Source of the DNA: Rhodococcus sp. (in: high G+C Gram-positive bacteria)
Lineage (GTDB): Bacteria; Actinomycetota; Actinomycetes; Mycobacteriales; Mycobacteriaceae
NCBI RefSeq assembly: GCF_023264675.1
Contig: NZ_JAHFVG010000002.1
Span: forward strand, 1 to 64,000
Length of the DNA: 64,000 nucleotides
Reading direction: 5' to 3'
Positions 34,889 to 42,999 of the stretch are shown here, one piece after another. A program made the translations under genes and the position numbers. Each line of letters opens with the position of its first letter. Within the stretch, counting starts at the first letter, position 1. The notes under the pieces were generated by a model, which was not told the DNA's origin, did no database searches, and was given only the letters and a program-made list of their open reading frames with translations.

Positions 34889-35662
34889 ATGACAATGTCA
34901 CTGCCCGCCGATCTCCCCGTCCTGCAGGCCGGAAACCCCCAGGCTCGTACCGCCCTCGTGCTCCACGGCGGCGGTGGACCCAGGACGGTTGCGCCGATCG
35001 TGGGGCATCTCGCGTCCACCATGCACACGTGTGCACCGACGCATCCCGGGTGGGACGGCACCGTACTGCCCGACTCCATCACCTCGATCGCCGACCTGGC
35101 GGCCGGCTACCTCACTCGATTGATCGAGCACGAAGAACGTGACGTCGTACTGGTCGGATCATCGATCGGCGGGTGGATCGCGCTCGAGATGGCGGTGCAG
35201 GCCGCGGGTGCGGACCGCTACGCCGGCGTGATCGGAGCAGTGGTCGTCATCGACGGTGTCGGGGTAACCATCGACGGTGAGCCGATGGCCGACTTCTTCT
35301 CGCTCGACGCTCGGGCCCTCGCCGAGGCCGCGTGGCACGATCCGGAGCGCGGCTTCATCGACCCGTCCGGGCTGACCGACGAGCAACGTGCAATTCAGTC
35401 GGGGAACGGACGCACAATGGCCGCTCTTGCCGGCGACATGAGCGATCCGACGTTGCTCGATCGAGTTGGGGCTGTTGCTGTTCCGACCCTCGTCGCCTGG
35501 GGTTCCAGCGACCGGATCGTGACACCGGCGTATGGCCGGGCCATTGCCGCAGCCGTTCCCGGCGCAGAGTTCGTCGAGATTCCCCGCGCGGGCCACCTTC
35601 CGCATCTCGAGAATCCAGACCAGACGTGGGCAGCACTCGACTCGTTCTTGGCAAGGTCTTGA
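34889..35662 (+). CDS. Alpha/beta hydrolase
   Basis: 257 residues: oxyanion loop VLHGGGGPRT, nucleophile elbow GSSIGGW (Ser), WGSSDRIVTP (Asp), AGHLPHLENP (His). AAAGGA lies seven nt before the ATG. Lone gene under the divergent MarR. Probably an esterase or carbon-carbon hydrolase for a small substrate; the true ligand is unknown. Confidence 0.88.
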   Translation: MTMSLPADLPVLQAGNPQARTALVLHGGGGPRTVAPIVGHLASTMHTCAPTHPGWDGTVLPDSITSIADLAAGYLTRLIEHEERDVVLVGSSIGGWIALEMAVQAAGADRYAGVIGAVVVIDGVGVTIDGEPMADFFSLDARALAEAAWHDPERGFIDPSGLTDEQRAIQSGNGRTMAALAGDMSDPTLLDRVGAVAVPTLVAWGSSDRIVTPAYGRAIAAAVPGAEFVEIPRAGHLPHLENPDQTWAALDSFLARS

Positions 35663-35718
35663 TCGCTCGATGCAGTGACGCAGTTTCGATCGGTCGTTGT
35701 CGGCAACGGATTCGGAAG

Positions 35719-36618
35719 TCAGCCTTCCGGGCCAGCGAGTAGGACGATCTTTCCGCTGCCTGCGTGGGCTCGAGCAGCATCTCGGAAAGGCAGCACTTCG
35801 CTGACATGCGGGGTGTACGCCCCGTCGTCGGCGTAGGCTGCCGCGCGGCTGAGAATGGCGGAGTCGTTGTCGGCGTTCACGCTTCGCACGCCGAGTTCGC
35901 CGGCTCGCTGATGGTCGGCGACCGTGACGACATGTTCGGTGCCACCGACGAGTTCGACCAGCTGTGGAAGCGATCCCGATCCGGACGCGTCGAGGGCGAA
36001 GTCGACACCGTCAGGAGCCACGACGAGGATGCGTTCGACGAGGCCGTCGCCGTAGGTGACAGGGATGACGCCGAGGGCGCGCAGGCGTTCGTGGTTGGCC
36101 TCGCTCGCTGTACCGATGACGTTGGCACCGTCGGCGATTGCGAAGGCAGCGGCCGCACTACCCACGGCGCCGGCGGCACCGTCGACGAGAACGGTCGCAC
36201 CACCGATCTCGCCGAGGGCATCGAGCGCGCGTAGCGCGGTAACCGATGCCAGCCCTGCGGCGGCGGCCTGCTCGTCGTTCCAGGCTCCTGGGACTGGTGC
36301 CCATGCGGTGAGGACTGCGAATTCTGCGGTGGTGTCGCTGACGCCACCGAGCCCGAAGACCTTGTCCCCGATCGCTACGTCGGTGACGCCGTCGCCGAGT
36401 TCGTCGACGATGCCGACGGCGTCCCTGCCGGGAATGGCAGGCAAGTCCAGCGGAAAGATATCTTTCAGATGCCCGGCGCGGAGCAGTCGGTCGATGGGAT
36501 TGACGCTGACGGCCAGGACGCGAATGCGCACCGAGTCCGGGCCGGCATGAGGTTCGGGGCGGTCCCCGAGTTCGAGAACGTCGGGACTTCCGTATGCGCG
36601 GTACTGCACTGCGAACAT
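35719..36618 (-). CDS. NADPH:quinone reductase-like MDR oxidoreductase
   Basis: 299-residue zinc-free medium-chain dehydrogenase: GroES-like N-terminus (VSVNPIDRLLRAGHLKDIFPLDLPAIPGRDAVGIV), then the NADPH Rossmann motif VLVDGAAGAVGSAAAAFA. No structural-zinc Cys cluster, as expected for quinone oxidoreductases. Divergent from a MerR gene, with a CTCACAT-N19-ATGTGAG dyad between, so likely induced by that MerR in response to an electrophile or quinone. Confidence 0.88.
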   Translation of the reverse strand: MFAVQYRAYGSPDVLELGDRPEPHAGPDSVRIRVLAVSVNPIDRLLRAGHLKDIFPLDLPAIPGRDAVGIVDELGDGVTDVAIGDKVFGLGGVSDTTAEFAVLTAWAPVPGAWNDEQAAAAGLASVTALRALDALGEIGGATVLVDGAAGAVGSAAAAFAIADGANVIGTASEANHERLRALGVIPVTYGDGLVERILVVAPDGVDFALDASGSGSLPQLVELVGGTEHVVTVADHQRAGELGVRSVNADNDSAILSRAAAYADDGAYTPHVSEVLPFRDAARAHAGSGKIVLLAGPEG

Positions 36619-36669
36619 CTGAAAACCATCGCCTTCGTGGTGGAGTGGGTGATGGGTCGAGCTTAGAAT

Positions 36670-36702
36670 CTCACATGCATGTCAGGTTCAAGAATATGTG
36701 AG
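36670..36702. promoter_or_regulatory. MerR-type operator CTCACAT-N19-ATGTGAG
   Basis: 7-bp perfect arms with a 19-nt spacer, the spacing MerR regulators use between -35 and -10 elements; an ACATGCATGT palindrome overlaps the left arm. Lies 52 bp from the MDR start and 12 bp from the merR start. Confidence 0.5.
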
Positions 36703-36713
36703 CGGAGTCACTG

Positions 36714-37100
36714 ATGAAAATCGGAGAACTGGCGCGTCTGTCGGGCGCCAGCGTCAGATCGTTGCGCTACTACGAGGAGCTCGGTCTGCTCGAGGCGCAG
36801 CGCAGCAACGCCGGTGCGCATCGCGTGTACGGCTCGGATGCGGTCGATCGCGTCGGACTGTTGCGTCAGCTGTATTCGGCGGGCCTCTCGAGCACCGTGA
36901 TTGCGTCGATACTGCCGTGTGTGGATACTCCGTCGGCGCAGTTGACCCGTGAGTCGATAACCATCATGCGGTCCGAATACGAGCGGCTCGGTGAGCAGAT
37001 GCAGACCCTCGCCGGGGCGCGCGAGCGGCTCGGTCACGTCATTTCAGGTGCAAGTGAGCATCTTCGGTCAAAGGGCGAGTGCTTACCGGAGTCCGGGTGA
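36714..37100 (+). CDS. MerR family regulator
   Basis: 128 residues. MKIGELARLSGASVRSLRYYEELGLL is the canonical MerR HTH; a long dimerisation helix follows (about 80-118). Single Cys residues at about 85 and 124 do not form a metal-binding pair, so organic or redox sensing is more likely than metal. Divergent from the quinone reductase gene. Confidence 0.88.
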   Translation: MKIGELARLSGASVRSLRYYEELGLLEAQRSNAGAHRVYGSDAVDRVGLLRQLYSAGLSSTVIASILPCVDTPSAQLTRESITIMRSEYERLGEQMQTLAGARERLGHVISGASEHLRSKGECLPESG

Positions 37101-37173
37101 GTTGTAGGTGGTATCGGTCCGCAGACTGACCCTCCACGCTCGCGATCAGGGCGGGGTCGATTCTTGAAGTGTC

Positions 37174-37199
37174 AACTACTCACCGACCGGGTAGTAGTT
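37174..37199. promoter_or_regulatory. Dyad AACTACT-N12-AGTAGTT before the PRISE gene
   Basis: 26-bp inverted repeat with the GC-rich centre CACCGACCGGGT; it ends 5 bp before the ATG at 37204, over the ribosome-binding region. Operator-like (it resembles TetR sites with ACCG-CGGT cores) or a translational control hairpin. No regulator gene for it is adjacent. Confidence 0.45.
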
Positions 37200-37203
37200 T
37201 CCA

Positions 37204-38277
37204 ATGAGCGAATTACAGCGCCGAGCACTCGTCGTCGGAGCCACGGGCATCTCTGGCCAAGCCATCTGCAGCGCAACGCTGGACAAAGGCTGGACAACGT
37301 ACGGTCTCAGTCGCAGCGGCAACACTCCCGTGGACGGGGTCCAGCCGGTGGCTGCCGACCTTCTCGACACGGACAGCCTGAAGAATGCTCTCGCCGACGT
37401 ACGTCCCGACATCGTCTTCTTCACCGCGTGGATGAGGAAAGACTCCGAGCAGGAGAACATCGAGGTCAACTCCGCCACCCTGCGGAACGTGCTCGATGTG
37501 CTCGGGCCGTCCGGATCGGTCGCGCACGTCGCCCTGATGACCGGTCTGAAGCACTATCTCGGTCCATTCGATGCCTACGGTGAGGCGGTGATGGCCGAGA
37601 CGCCGTTTCACGAGAGCGAATCGCGTTTGGATACACCCAACTTCTACTACGCCCAGGAAGACGAGTTGTTCGCGGGCGCGGACAAGTACGGCTTCAGGTG
37701 GAGCGTGCATCGAGCACACACGATTTCGGGCTTCGCAAGAGGTAACGCGATGAACATGGTCCTCACCCTCTCTGTGTACGCCTCCATTTGTGCGGAGCTG
37801 GGTACTCCCTTCGTGTTTCCGGGTTCGGAGATGCAGTGGAACGGCCTGACCGACCTCACCGACGCAGATCTCCTCGCGGAACAGATGGTGTGGGCGTCGT
37901 CGAGCGACAACGGCAGGAATGAAGCATTCAACATCGCCAACGGCGACGTATTCCGGTGGCGATGGATGTGGCCGCAGTTGGCGAACATGTTCAAGGTCGA
38001 CGCCGAGGGATACGACACCGAACCGCGTCCGCTCGAGTCACGAATGTCCGACTCCCCGGAGATCTGGAAACGCATTGCGGCGAAGCATGATCTGATCGAA
38101 TCCGACGTATCCAAATTGGCATCGTGGTGGCATACCGATGGGGACCTCGGGCGCGACATGGAATGCCTCACGGACATGAACAAATCGAAGAAGGCCGGTT
38201 TTCTCGGATTTCGATCCACTCCCGACGGAATCGCGTCGGTCGTTGAGCGATACCGCGACGCTCGGCTGATCCCGTAG
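37204..38277 (+). CDS. PRISE-type SDR (progesterone 5-beta-reductase/iridoid synthase-like)
   Basis: 357-residue extended SDR. Cofactor motif VVGATGISGQAI, catalytic Lys in MTGLKHYLGPF and Tyr in NFYYAQEDELF, the two diagnostic motifs of the PRISE family, which reduce activated enones (5-beta-reduction of 3-oxo-4-ene steroids in plants). In actinobacteria these are generally enone reductases of unknown substrate. Stands alone; upstream dyad at 37174-37199. Confidence 0.82.
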   Translation: MSELQRRALVVGATGISGQAICSATLDKGWTTYGLSRSGNTPVDGVQPVAADLLDTDSLKNALADVRPDIVFFTAWMRKDSEQENIEVNSATLRNVLDVLGPSGSVAHVALMTGLKHYLGPFDAYGEAVMAETPFHESESRLDTPNFYYAQEDELFAGADKYGFRWSVHRAHTISGFARGNAMNMVLTLSVYASICAELGTPFVFPGSEMQWNGLTDLTDADLLAEQMVWASSSDNGRNEAFNIANGDVFRWRWMWPQLANMFKVDAEGYDTEPRPLESRMSDSPEIWKRIAAKHDLIESDVSKLASWWHTDGDLGRDMECLTDMNKSKKAGFLGFRSTPDGIASVVERYRDARLIP

Positions 38278-38752
38278 GTTGCTCCGTGCGATCTCGACCA
38301 CGCTCCTCGGCCGGTGACTACTCGAGGCTGTTCGCCGATTGTCATGGGGAAGCTCCGACAGTGTTTCGACGTTCCGTCGACTGACACAGCAGGCGGCAAA
38401 ATCCGGATTGTAAGACATTGTTGGTCAATGCTTTCCGCGCACTTCGGCATTCGATATTCTGCAAAAAAGCCAACCGGTAGATCGCCCCACGTTCTGGCAA
38501 ATCCCGATTTGCTCACGTGATTGCCGGACCGTGGGTTCCACGACTGGTAGACAGCCGGACCGCATCCATTGCGACGTCGTAGTGCGTACCACAAATGTGA
38601 GTTCGCCGTGAGGTAGGGGCAGCGGCGCGGATCTCCGGGAACGCGAGCCCTCGCTCGTTTATGAAGAGCATGTGAAGTAAGGGTCGCAGGTGGAGGGCCT
38701 ATTTGCGGCTGATCATTCGCAGCAGCATCGTCGGGGGATGGGCAATCGAAAC
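38278..38752. other. Intergenic region with no recognised gene
   Basis: About 475 bp between the PRISE gene and the CRP-like site of csbD copy 2. Frames here are short shadows. No tRNA-like fold, repeat or clear terminator was seen. Confidence 0.6.
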
Positions 38753-38766
38753 GTGATGTAGATCAC
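38753..38766. promoter_or_regulatory. CRP/GlxR-like site upstream of csbD copy 2
   Basis: GTGA-TGTAGA-TCAC, 83 nt before the CsbD ATG, matching GTGA-TGCAGA-TCAC of copy 1. A TATAGAT -10-like box lies at about 38805-38811. Confidence 0.5.
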
Positions 38767-38848
38767 TAACTGGAGGCGTTTGTTTTGCGTATCGGAAACC
38801 GACTATAGATCTGCAACTTTCAAGCACACATACAGAACAGGTGTAGCC

Positions 38849-39019
38849 ATGAGCTTCGTGGACAAGGCCAAGAATGCAGCAGAAGATGCTCTCGGAAAGG
38901 CCAAGGAAGTTGTCGGGGATCTCACCGACAACAAGGACCTGAAGGCAGAGGGCAAGGCCGATCAGGGATCTGCCGGCGTCAAGAAGATCGGCGAGAACAT
39001 CAAGGACACCTTCAAGTAG
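38849..39019 (+). CDS. CsbD family stress protein, copy 2
   Basis: 56 residues, differing from the copy at 343 by about one residue (GKAD for GKSD). The last 35 nt before the ATG (CACACATACAGAACAGGTGTA...) are also nearly identical, whereas sequence further upstream is diverged except for the CRP-like dyad. Followed by the same terminator stem and then by two small membrane-protein genes, so this copy may be the original and the one at 343 a dispersed duplicate, or the reverse. Confidence 0.9.
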   Translation: MSFVDKAKNAAEDALGKAKEVVGDLTDNKDLKAEGKADQGSAGVKKIGENIKDTFK

Positions 39020-39049
39020 TCCTTGACCGCTCCTCTTGCGTTGTCCGAG

Positions 39050-39071
39050 GCCGCCGACCTGTGTCGGCGGC
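39050..39071 (+). terminator. Hairpin after csbD copy 2
   Basis: GCCGCCGAC - CTGT - GTCGGCGGC, the same stem as at 545-566, 31 nt after the stop. No T-run follows, so it may only attenuate read-through into the LapA-like gene. Confidence 0.55.
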
Positions 39072-39116
39072 CGTCGGACACATCTTCCAGATTCCGCTCA
39101 ACCGAGAAGGTCTATC

Positions 39117-39386
39117 ATGACTGCAACCGATCCCACCCCTGCCGCACGCACAGCACCGCGCCGACGCGGGGGATTTGCCTCCAAACTCGCCCTGATCGTC
39201 GCCCTCGTGTTCACGATCGCACTGGTGATTTTTGTCCTCCAGAACACCGTGCACGAGAACGTCAACTTCATCGGCTGGAACTTCGGTCTGCCGCAGGGCG
39301 TATGGCTCCTCGGCGCCGCGGCCGTCGGCGCCGTCATCACGTTGGCGGCAAGCGCTGCGCTGCGCGTTCGCCGCGCGGCCCGCTGA
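39117..39386 (+). CDS. LapA/DUF1049-type small membrane protein
   Basis: 89 residues from ATG 39117 (GAGAAGG upstream). Basic N-terminus, first membrane helix LALIVALVFTIALVIFVLQNT, the LapA-like VNFIGWNFGLPQGVWLLGAAAVGAVITL with second helix, and a basic tail RVRRAAR. Proteins of this family (LapA domain) sit in the inner membrane; role in actinobacteria unclear. Follows CsbD and precedes another small membrane protein. Confidence 0.8.
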   Translation: MTATDPTPAARTAPRRRGGFASKLALIVALVFTIALVIFVLQNTVHENVNFIGWNFGLPQGVWLLGAAAVGAVITLAASAALRVRRAAR

Positions 39387-39404
39387 CACGAACAGGACGC
39401 AACC

Positions 39405-39611
39405 ATGATTCCACTGCTTGCACGGAAATACCTCTATCGGTATTTGATCGTCGCCATCGGTCTACCGATTTTGGCGCGGCTCTTGATCTTTGGCGGACTC
39501 GCGATCGAACGACGTTCCGGCAAACCCAATTTCGTGTCGTCCGTACTGAAGAAGAGTGGCGCGTTCGCGCAGCGCCGTGCCGAGAAGGCTGCAGGTAAGG
39601 GGAAGCAGTAG
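39405..39611 (+). CDS. Small membrane-associated hypothetical protein (68 aa)
   Basis: 68 residues, 18 nt after the LapA-like gene, with AGGAC upstream of its ATG. One hydrophobic helix (YLIVAIGLPILARLLIFGGLAI, about 13-34) and a Lys/Arg/Ala-rich tail. Not recognised as a named family. Likely co-transcribed with the preceding gene. Confidence 0.65.
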   Translation: MIPLLARKYLYRYLIVAIGLPILARLLIFGGLAIERRSGKPNFVSSVLKKSGAFAQRRAEKAAGKGKQ

Positions 39612-39656
39612 GCCACTTTCCCGTTGCCCAGTTATCTCCCCTGCGACGCGGCTCAT

Positions 39657-40823
39657 TCAGGCTTTTTCAGGTACGAGTACGCAGCGTGTTCCGCTGTAGA
39701 TGGTCGGCATGCAGCGATTGCAGTGGATGCACAGTGAGTTCGTTGTCTCCTCGGTGTGCATCCGGTTGATCAGATCCGGTTCGCGCAGCAACGCGCGCGC
39801 CATCGCCACGAATTGGAAGCCCTCGGCCAGGGCACGGTCCATCGTAGTTCGCGTCGAGATGCCGCCGAGCAGAATGATGGGCAGGTTCACCGCGCTGAGA
39901 AACTGCCGCGCTTGGTCGAGGAGATAGGCCTCATGGTAAGGGTAAGCGCGCAGAAATTTGGTGCCGACCATCCGGATCCCCATCCGTTGTGGCTGGGGAA
40001 ACGACGCTGCGAAATCTCGTAGTGGCACGTCGCCGCGGAAGAGATACATGGGGTTCTTCAGCGAGCTGCCCGCTGTCAATTCGAGGGCGTCGAGTGAGCC
40101 GTCGCGTTCGAGCCATTGAGCTACCTGCATGCTTTCAGCGAGCCAGAAGCCTCCGGGGACACCGTCGTCCATGTTCAGTTTTGCGGTGATCGCGATCTCG
40201 GTGCCTACTTCCGCGCGGACGGCGGCGGCCACGGCAAGCGCAACTCGCGCTCGATTTTTCAGGCTGCCGCCGAATCGATCGGATCGGTGGTTGAGTGCGG
40301 GGCTGAGGAACGAGCTGACGAGGTAGTTGTGCCCGAAGTGCAGTTCGACCGAATCGAAGCCTGAGTCAACCGCAATCCGCGCGGCCCGGGCGTGATCGGT
40401 GACGATACGGTCGAGGTCGAGTGCACTGGCGGTTTTGGTCAATCGCAAGCTCAGCGGACTGATCTGCCACGAGGCGGAGACTGCGGTGGCCCGATTGGAT
40501 TTCGAGTTCGCGACGGGGCCCGCATGCCCGATTTGAGCGGAGATGGCGGCACCCTCGGCGTGGACGGCTTCGGTGAGTCGCGTCAGTCCCGGCACAGCCT
40601 CGGGGCGCATCCACATCTGGTGACGGTCGGTCCTGCCCTCGGGCGACGACGCGCAATAGGCGACGGTAGTCATCCCGACACCACCGGCGGCGACTGTTCG
40701 GTGAAATTCGATCAGCTCGTCCGTAACGAGGGCGTTGGGAGTGCGGCCCTCGAACGTGGCCGCTTTGATGACGCGGTTGCGCAGGCGTAGTGGGCCCAGA
40801 GTCGCGGGCTCGAAAATTTTCAC
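39657..40823 (-). CDS. Old-yellow-enzyme family NADH:flavin oxidoreductase
   Basis: 388 residues from GTG 40823, where homology begins (KIFEPATLGPLRLRNRVIKAATFEG); the frame is open to 40922. FMN TIM-barrel motifs: SAQIGHAGP, VELHFGHNYLVSSFLSPALNHRSDRFGGSLKNRARV, and LGGISTRTTMDRALAEGFQFVAMARALLREPDL. A C-terminal CIHCNRCMP resembles the 4Fe-4S Cys cluster of 2,4-dienoyl-CoA reductases, but the second half of such enzymes is absent. Reduces an activated C=C bond; substrate unknown. Confidence 0.83.
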   Translation of the reverse strand: MKIFEPATLGPLRLRNRVIKAATFEGRTPNALVTDELIEFHRTVAAGGVGMTTVAYCASSPEGRTDRHQMWMRPEAVPGLTRLTEAVHAEGAAISAQIGHAGPVANSKSNRATAVSASWQISPLSLRLTKTASALDLDRIVTDHARAARIAVDSGFDSVELHFGHNYLVSSFLSPALNHRSDRFGGSLKNRARVALAVAAAVRAEVGTEIAITAKLNMDDGVPGGFWLAESMQVAQWLERDGSLDALELTAGSSLKNPMYLFRGDVPLRDFAASFPQPQRMGIRMVGTKFLRAYPYHEAYLLDQARQFLSAVNLPIILLGGISTRTTMDRALAEGFQFVAMARALLREPDLINRMHTEETTNSLCIHCNRCMPTIYSGTRCVLVPEKA

Positions 40824-40976
40824 GTCAACACCGTGCACCAAAGGATTTCGGCACAGCCGGTCGAGATCGTAGGCGGCAGCAGTGCGGTTCGACTCCCGCC
40901 GACGCGTGTACGTTGTGTTCAACCATGCAGTTGGCCCTCATGTGCAGACTTTCGGTATCAGTGGCATCACAATAGG

Positions 40977-41234
40977 ATGATCGAGTGGCGAGTGTGGTTG
41001 ATTCGAGTAATCCGGAACGCGCGAGCAGCGCAGAACTTCAGTGGACCTCCCGTCGAACTCTTCGCTGTCGACTCGTCGGGGAAGAAGGTGGATTCAGGAC
41101 TCGACGCCAGGGCGTTGATCGCGATGGATGCCGGAGCAGCGTTGTTCCTCAGCATCATTGGCGTCGAGGACGATACCGACGACGTTCATGCGCGTATCGG
41201 TGAACTGCTCGCGAGGTCGATCGATCGTTCGTGA
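40977..41234 (+). CDS. HPr-like protein lacking the phosphorylation-site His
   Basis: 85 residues from ATG 40977. The second half follows the PTS phosphocarrier HPr pattern (VELFAVDSSGKKVD..LDARALIAMDAGAALFLSIIGVEDDTDDVHARIGELL, compare VDAKSLLALMALGA..G..V). The HPr signature G-[LIV]-H-A-R-P is reduced to RNARAAQNF with no His, as if a short deletion removed it. Either a decayed HPr or a non-catalytic regulator. No ribosome site is obvious. Converges with the GreA-like gene 3 bp away. Confidence 0.4.
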   Translation: MIEWRVWLIRVIRNARAAQNFSGPPVELFAVDSSGKKVDSGLDARALIAMDAGAALFLSIIGVEDDTDDVHARIGELLARSIDRS

Positions 41235-41237
41235 TTA

Positions 41238-41741
41238 TCACATCCGCCGATGAAGCAGTCGCCGATCGAGTCCGGTCGCGATCGACAGAACGGTCACGAC
41301 GCACTGCGTTCCGTTGGGCAAGAGATACGCCTTTTCATCCGCCACGCGGCAGCCGAGAAGCGCACTGCCCAAGGGGGACAGCGGAGAGCAGGTTGCGAAC
41401 CCGTCTCCGGTGTTCGTCGCCGCTGCCGTCAACACGAGTGTGTCGATGTCGTCGACATCATGATTGAACATCACGGTCACCTGCGAGAACGGACGTACTG
41501 TGCCATCGTCGATGTTGGCTTGCTCGGCGGCTGCCCGCTCTCGAATTTCGAGGATGCGGCGATCGAGACCTGAGAGGGCTTCGCGGGCCTGATGATACGG
41601 ATCGTTGTTGTCGAGATCCCCTGCAGTGCGGTACCGAATCACGTCGGCAGCGATGTGCGCACGCCGTGCGCACAGGTCCGACAGTTCGCCGCCGACGAGG
41701 GATGGATCGTCCTCGGGTAACTGAACATCGATGGTCGACAT
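41238..41741 (-). CDS. GreA/GreB family transcript cleavage factor paralogue
   Basis: 167 residues from ATG 41741 (AGGAG five nt upstream). N-terminal coiled coil with tip GDLDNNDPYHQAREALSGLDRRILEI and C-terminal FKBP-like domain (CSPLSPLGSALLGCRVADEKAYLLPNG). In GreA the tip reads GDLxENAEY and its Asp and Glu chelate the catalytic Mg; here Asp42 is kept but the Glu position is Asn45, so cleavage activity may be lost and the protein may act as an inhibitor-like RNAP secondary-channel factor. Confidence 0.8.
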   Translation of the reverse strand: MSTIDVQLPEDDPSLVGGELSDLCARRAHIAADVIRYRTAGDLDNNDPYHQAREALSGLDRRILEIRERAAAEQANIDDGTVRPFSQVTVMFNHDVDDIDTLVLTAAATNTGDGFATCSPLSPLGSALLGCRVADEKAYLLPNGTQCVVTVLSIATGLDRRLLHRRM

Positions 41742-41838
41742 GTTTGCTCCTAGCGTCACGTCCCTCGAATCGGTTGCACGAATGTCGGGACGGTCGAGTA
41801 TTGGCGGTAAATTCCGATTCTGTCTGCCTCGGGTCGGA

Positions 41839-42483
41839 CTAGTAGAGAGTGTCGATGCGGTCGTTCATCGACGCTCTCGCAGTGGATTCCGAAGTGAGGC
41901 ACCATCGTGCGGTGGCGTCCAAGGCGGTTCGCATCGATGACTGAGTCCCGATGGACAGGTACGACGTCGACCTGACCGGAGTTCCGTTGACCTCGGCCTC
42001 GTATCGCAGTCGTTCAGCCAAGCTCCTGGCACACCGTGACACGCCCCGGACACTTGGATCGGCTCGGGAGTCACCGATGATCAACAGTCGGCAAGAGCGG
42101 CACCCGGACGTGGCATCGACTACGGCAGCGGCCAATCGGTCGTACTCGCGGCACTGCGTCAGGTGATCTCGCCACCGTGCGCATGGTCCCGATCGACGAG
42201 GTTCTCGGACCAGGCTGATCACGATGATGGATTCCGATCGGCAACCATCGCCGTCGATGCGTTTGCGTGTTGTATCGCCGGCGGTGAACCGAGGGGCCTG
42301 ATCCGAAGCTCGGAATGGATCCTGGAGCACAACCTCCAACTTCTCGTTTCTGAGTGCAGCTTCGACATGCTCACGAAGGTCACCGGCCATGCCCACGAGT
42401 AGAACTCTGGTGTTCGGGCCCGCAACATCGATTGTTCGTTGTCTACAACATCTTGTCCGCTGTGCGATCTCGAGAAAAGCCAT
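41839..42483 (-). CDS. Orphan hypothetical protein (214 aa)
   Basis: 214 residues with AAGGAT before the ATG at 42483. An N-terminal beta-alpha-like stretch NTRVLLVGMAGDLREHVEAALRNEKLEVVLQD suggests a response-regulator-like or Rossmann start, but no conserved Asp pattern follows. Cys-rich middle (SGCRSCRLL, RGVSRCARSL). Not recognised. Same direction as the gene at 42574-42999. Confidence 0.45.
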   Translation of the reverse strand: MAFLEIAQRTRCCRQRTIDVAGPNTRVLLVGMAGDLREHVEAALRNEKLEVVLQDPFRASDQAPRFTAGDTTRKRIDGDGCRSESIIVISLVREPRRSGPCARWRDHLTQCREYDRLAAAVVDATSGCRSCRLLIIGDSRADPSVRGVSRCARSLAERLRYEAEVNGTPVRSTSYLSIGTQSSMRTALDATARWCLTSESTARASMNDRIDTLY

Positions 42484-42573
42484 GCTTGTATCCTTTGAGC
42501 TGGCGGCTTGTCACGCTCGATCCCCTGTGCGGTGAGCGCGATGCCGGCGCGGCATCGACCGGTGACGCACTGT

Positions 42574-42999
42574 TCAGTTGTACGAGTGCGCCTGCTGGAG
42601 TGTGCGATAACGGCGAACGATCTCGTTCCTCGACGCCGTGTCGGTATTCGTTGCCGAGGTGAGAATCCATGGCACAGCCTCCCCGGTGGGAACGTGTCGA
42701 AGGTCCGTCAGAGCCTGCGTCGACATCGCTTCCAGCCTGTCGCTGGTCAGGCGTCCGGTCGGGTCGTGAAAGCCGAACCCCACCTCCCACGCCGCTGGAG
42801 GCGGGAAGGTGCTGTCGGCATTGAGTCGTCGCCACTGTCGTAGCAACAGTGGCGATTCGATTTCGTCGCTTATGCATTCTTGCTGTAGGCGCTCCGGGCA
42901 TGCAGACAGCACGGAGCGACGTGCATGTTCGACGAACTTCTGCAGCCTTCCGGGGGAAGCGCACAGGCGGAAATTGAATTCCATGTAAACCGCTTTCAC
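42574..42999 (-). CDS. Orphan hypothetical protein (141 aa)
   Basis: About 141 residues from GTG 42999, preceded by AAAAGGAGTGAG; an ATG at 42984 is possible. Contains EFNFRLCASPGRLQKFVEHARRSVLSACPERLQQ, WEVGFGFHDPTGRLTSDRLEAMSTQAL and a C-terminal RNEIVRRYRTLQQAHSYN. No family recognised. Its 3' end is 90 bp upstream of the 214-residue orphan, probably one transcript. Confidence 0.5.
   Translation of the reverse strand: MKAVYMEFNFRLCASPGRLQKFVEHARRSVLSACPERLQQECISDEIESPLLLRQWRRLNADSTFPPPAAWEVGFGFHDPTGRLTSDRLEAMSTQALTDLRHVPTGEAVPWILTSATNTDTASRNEIVRRYRTLQQAHSYN

Noticed and set aside
38278-38752. Possible small gene or RNA between the PRISE and csbD genes
   Set aside because: Only short frames without ribosome sites and no stable RNA fold recognised.
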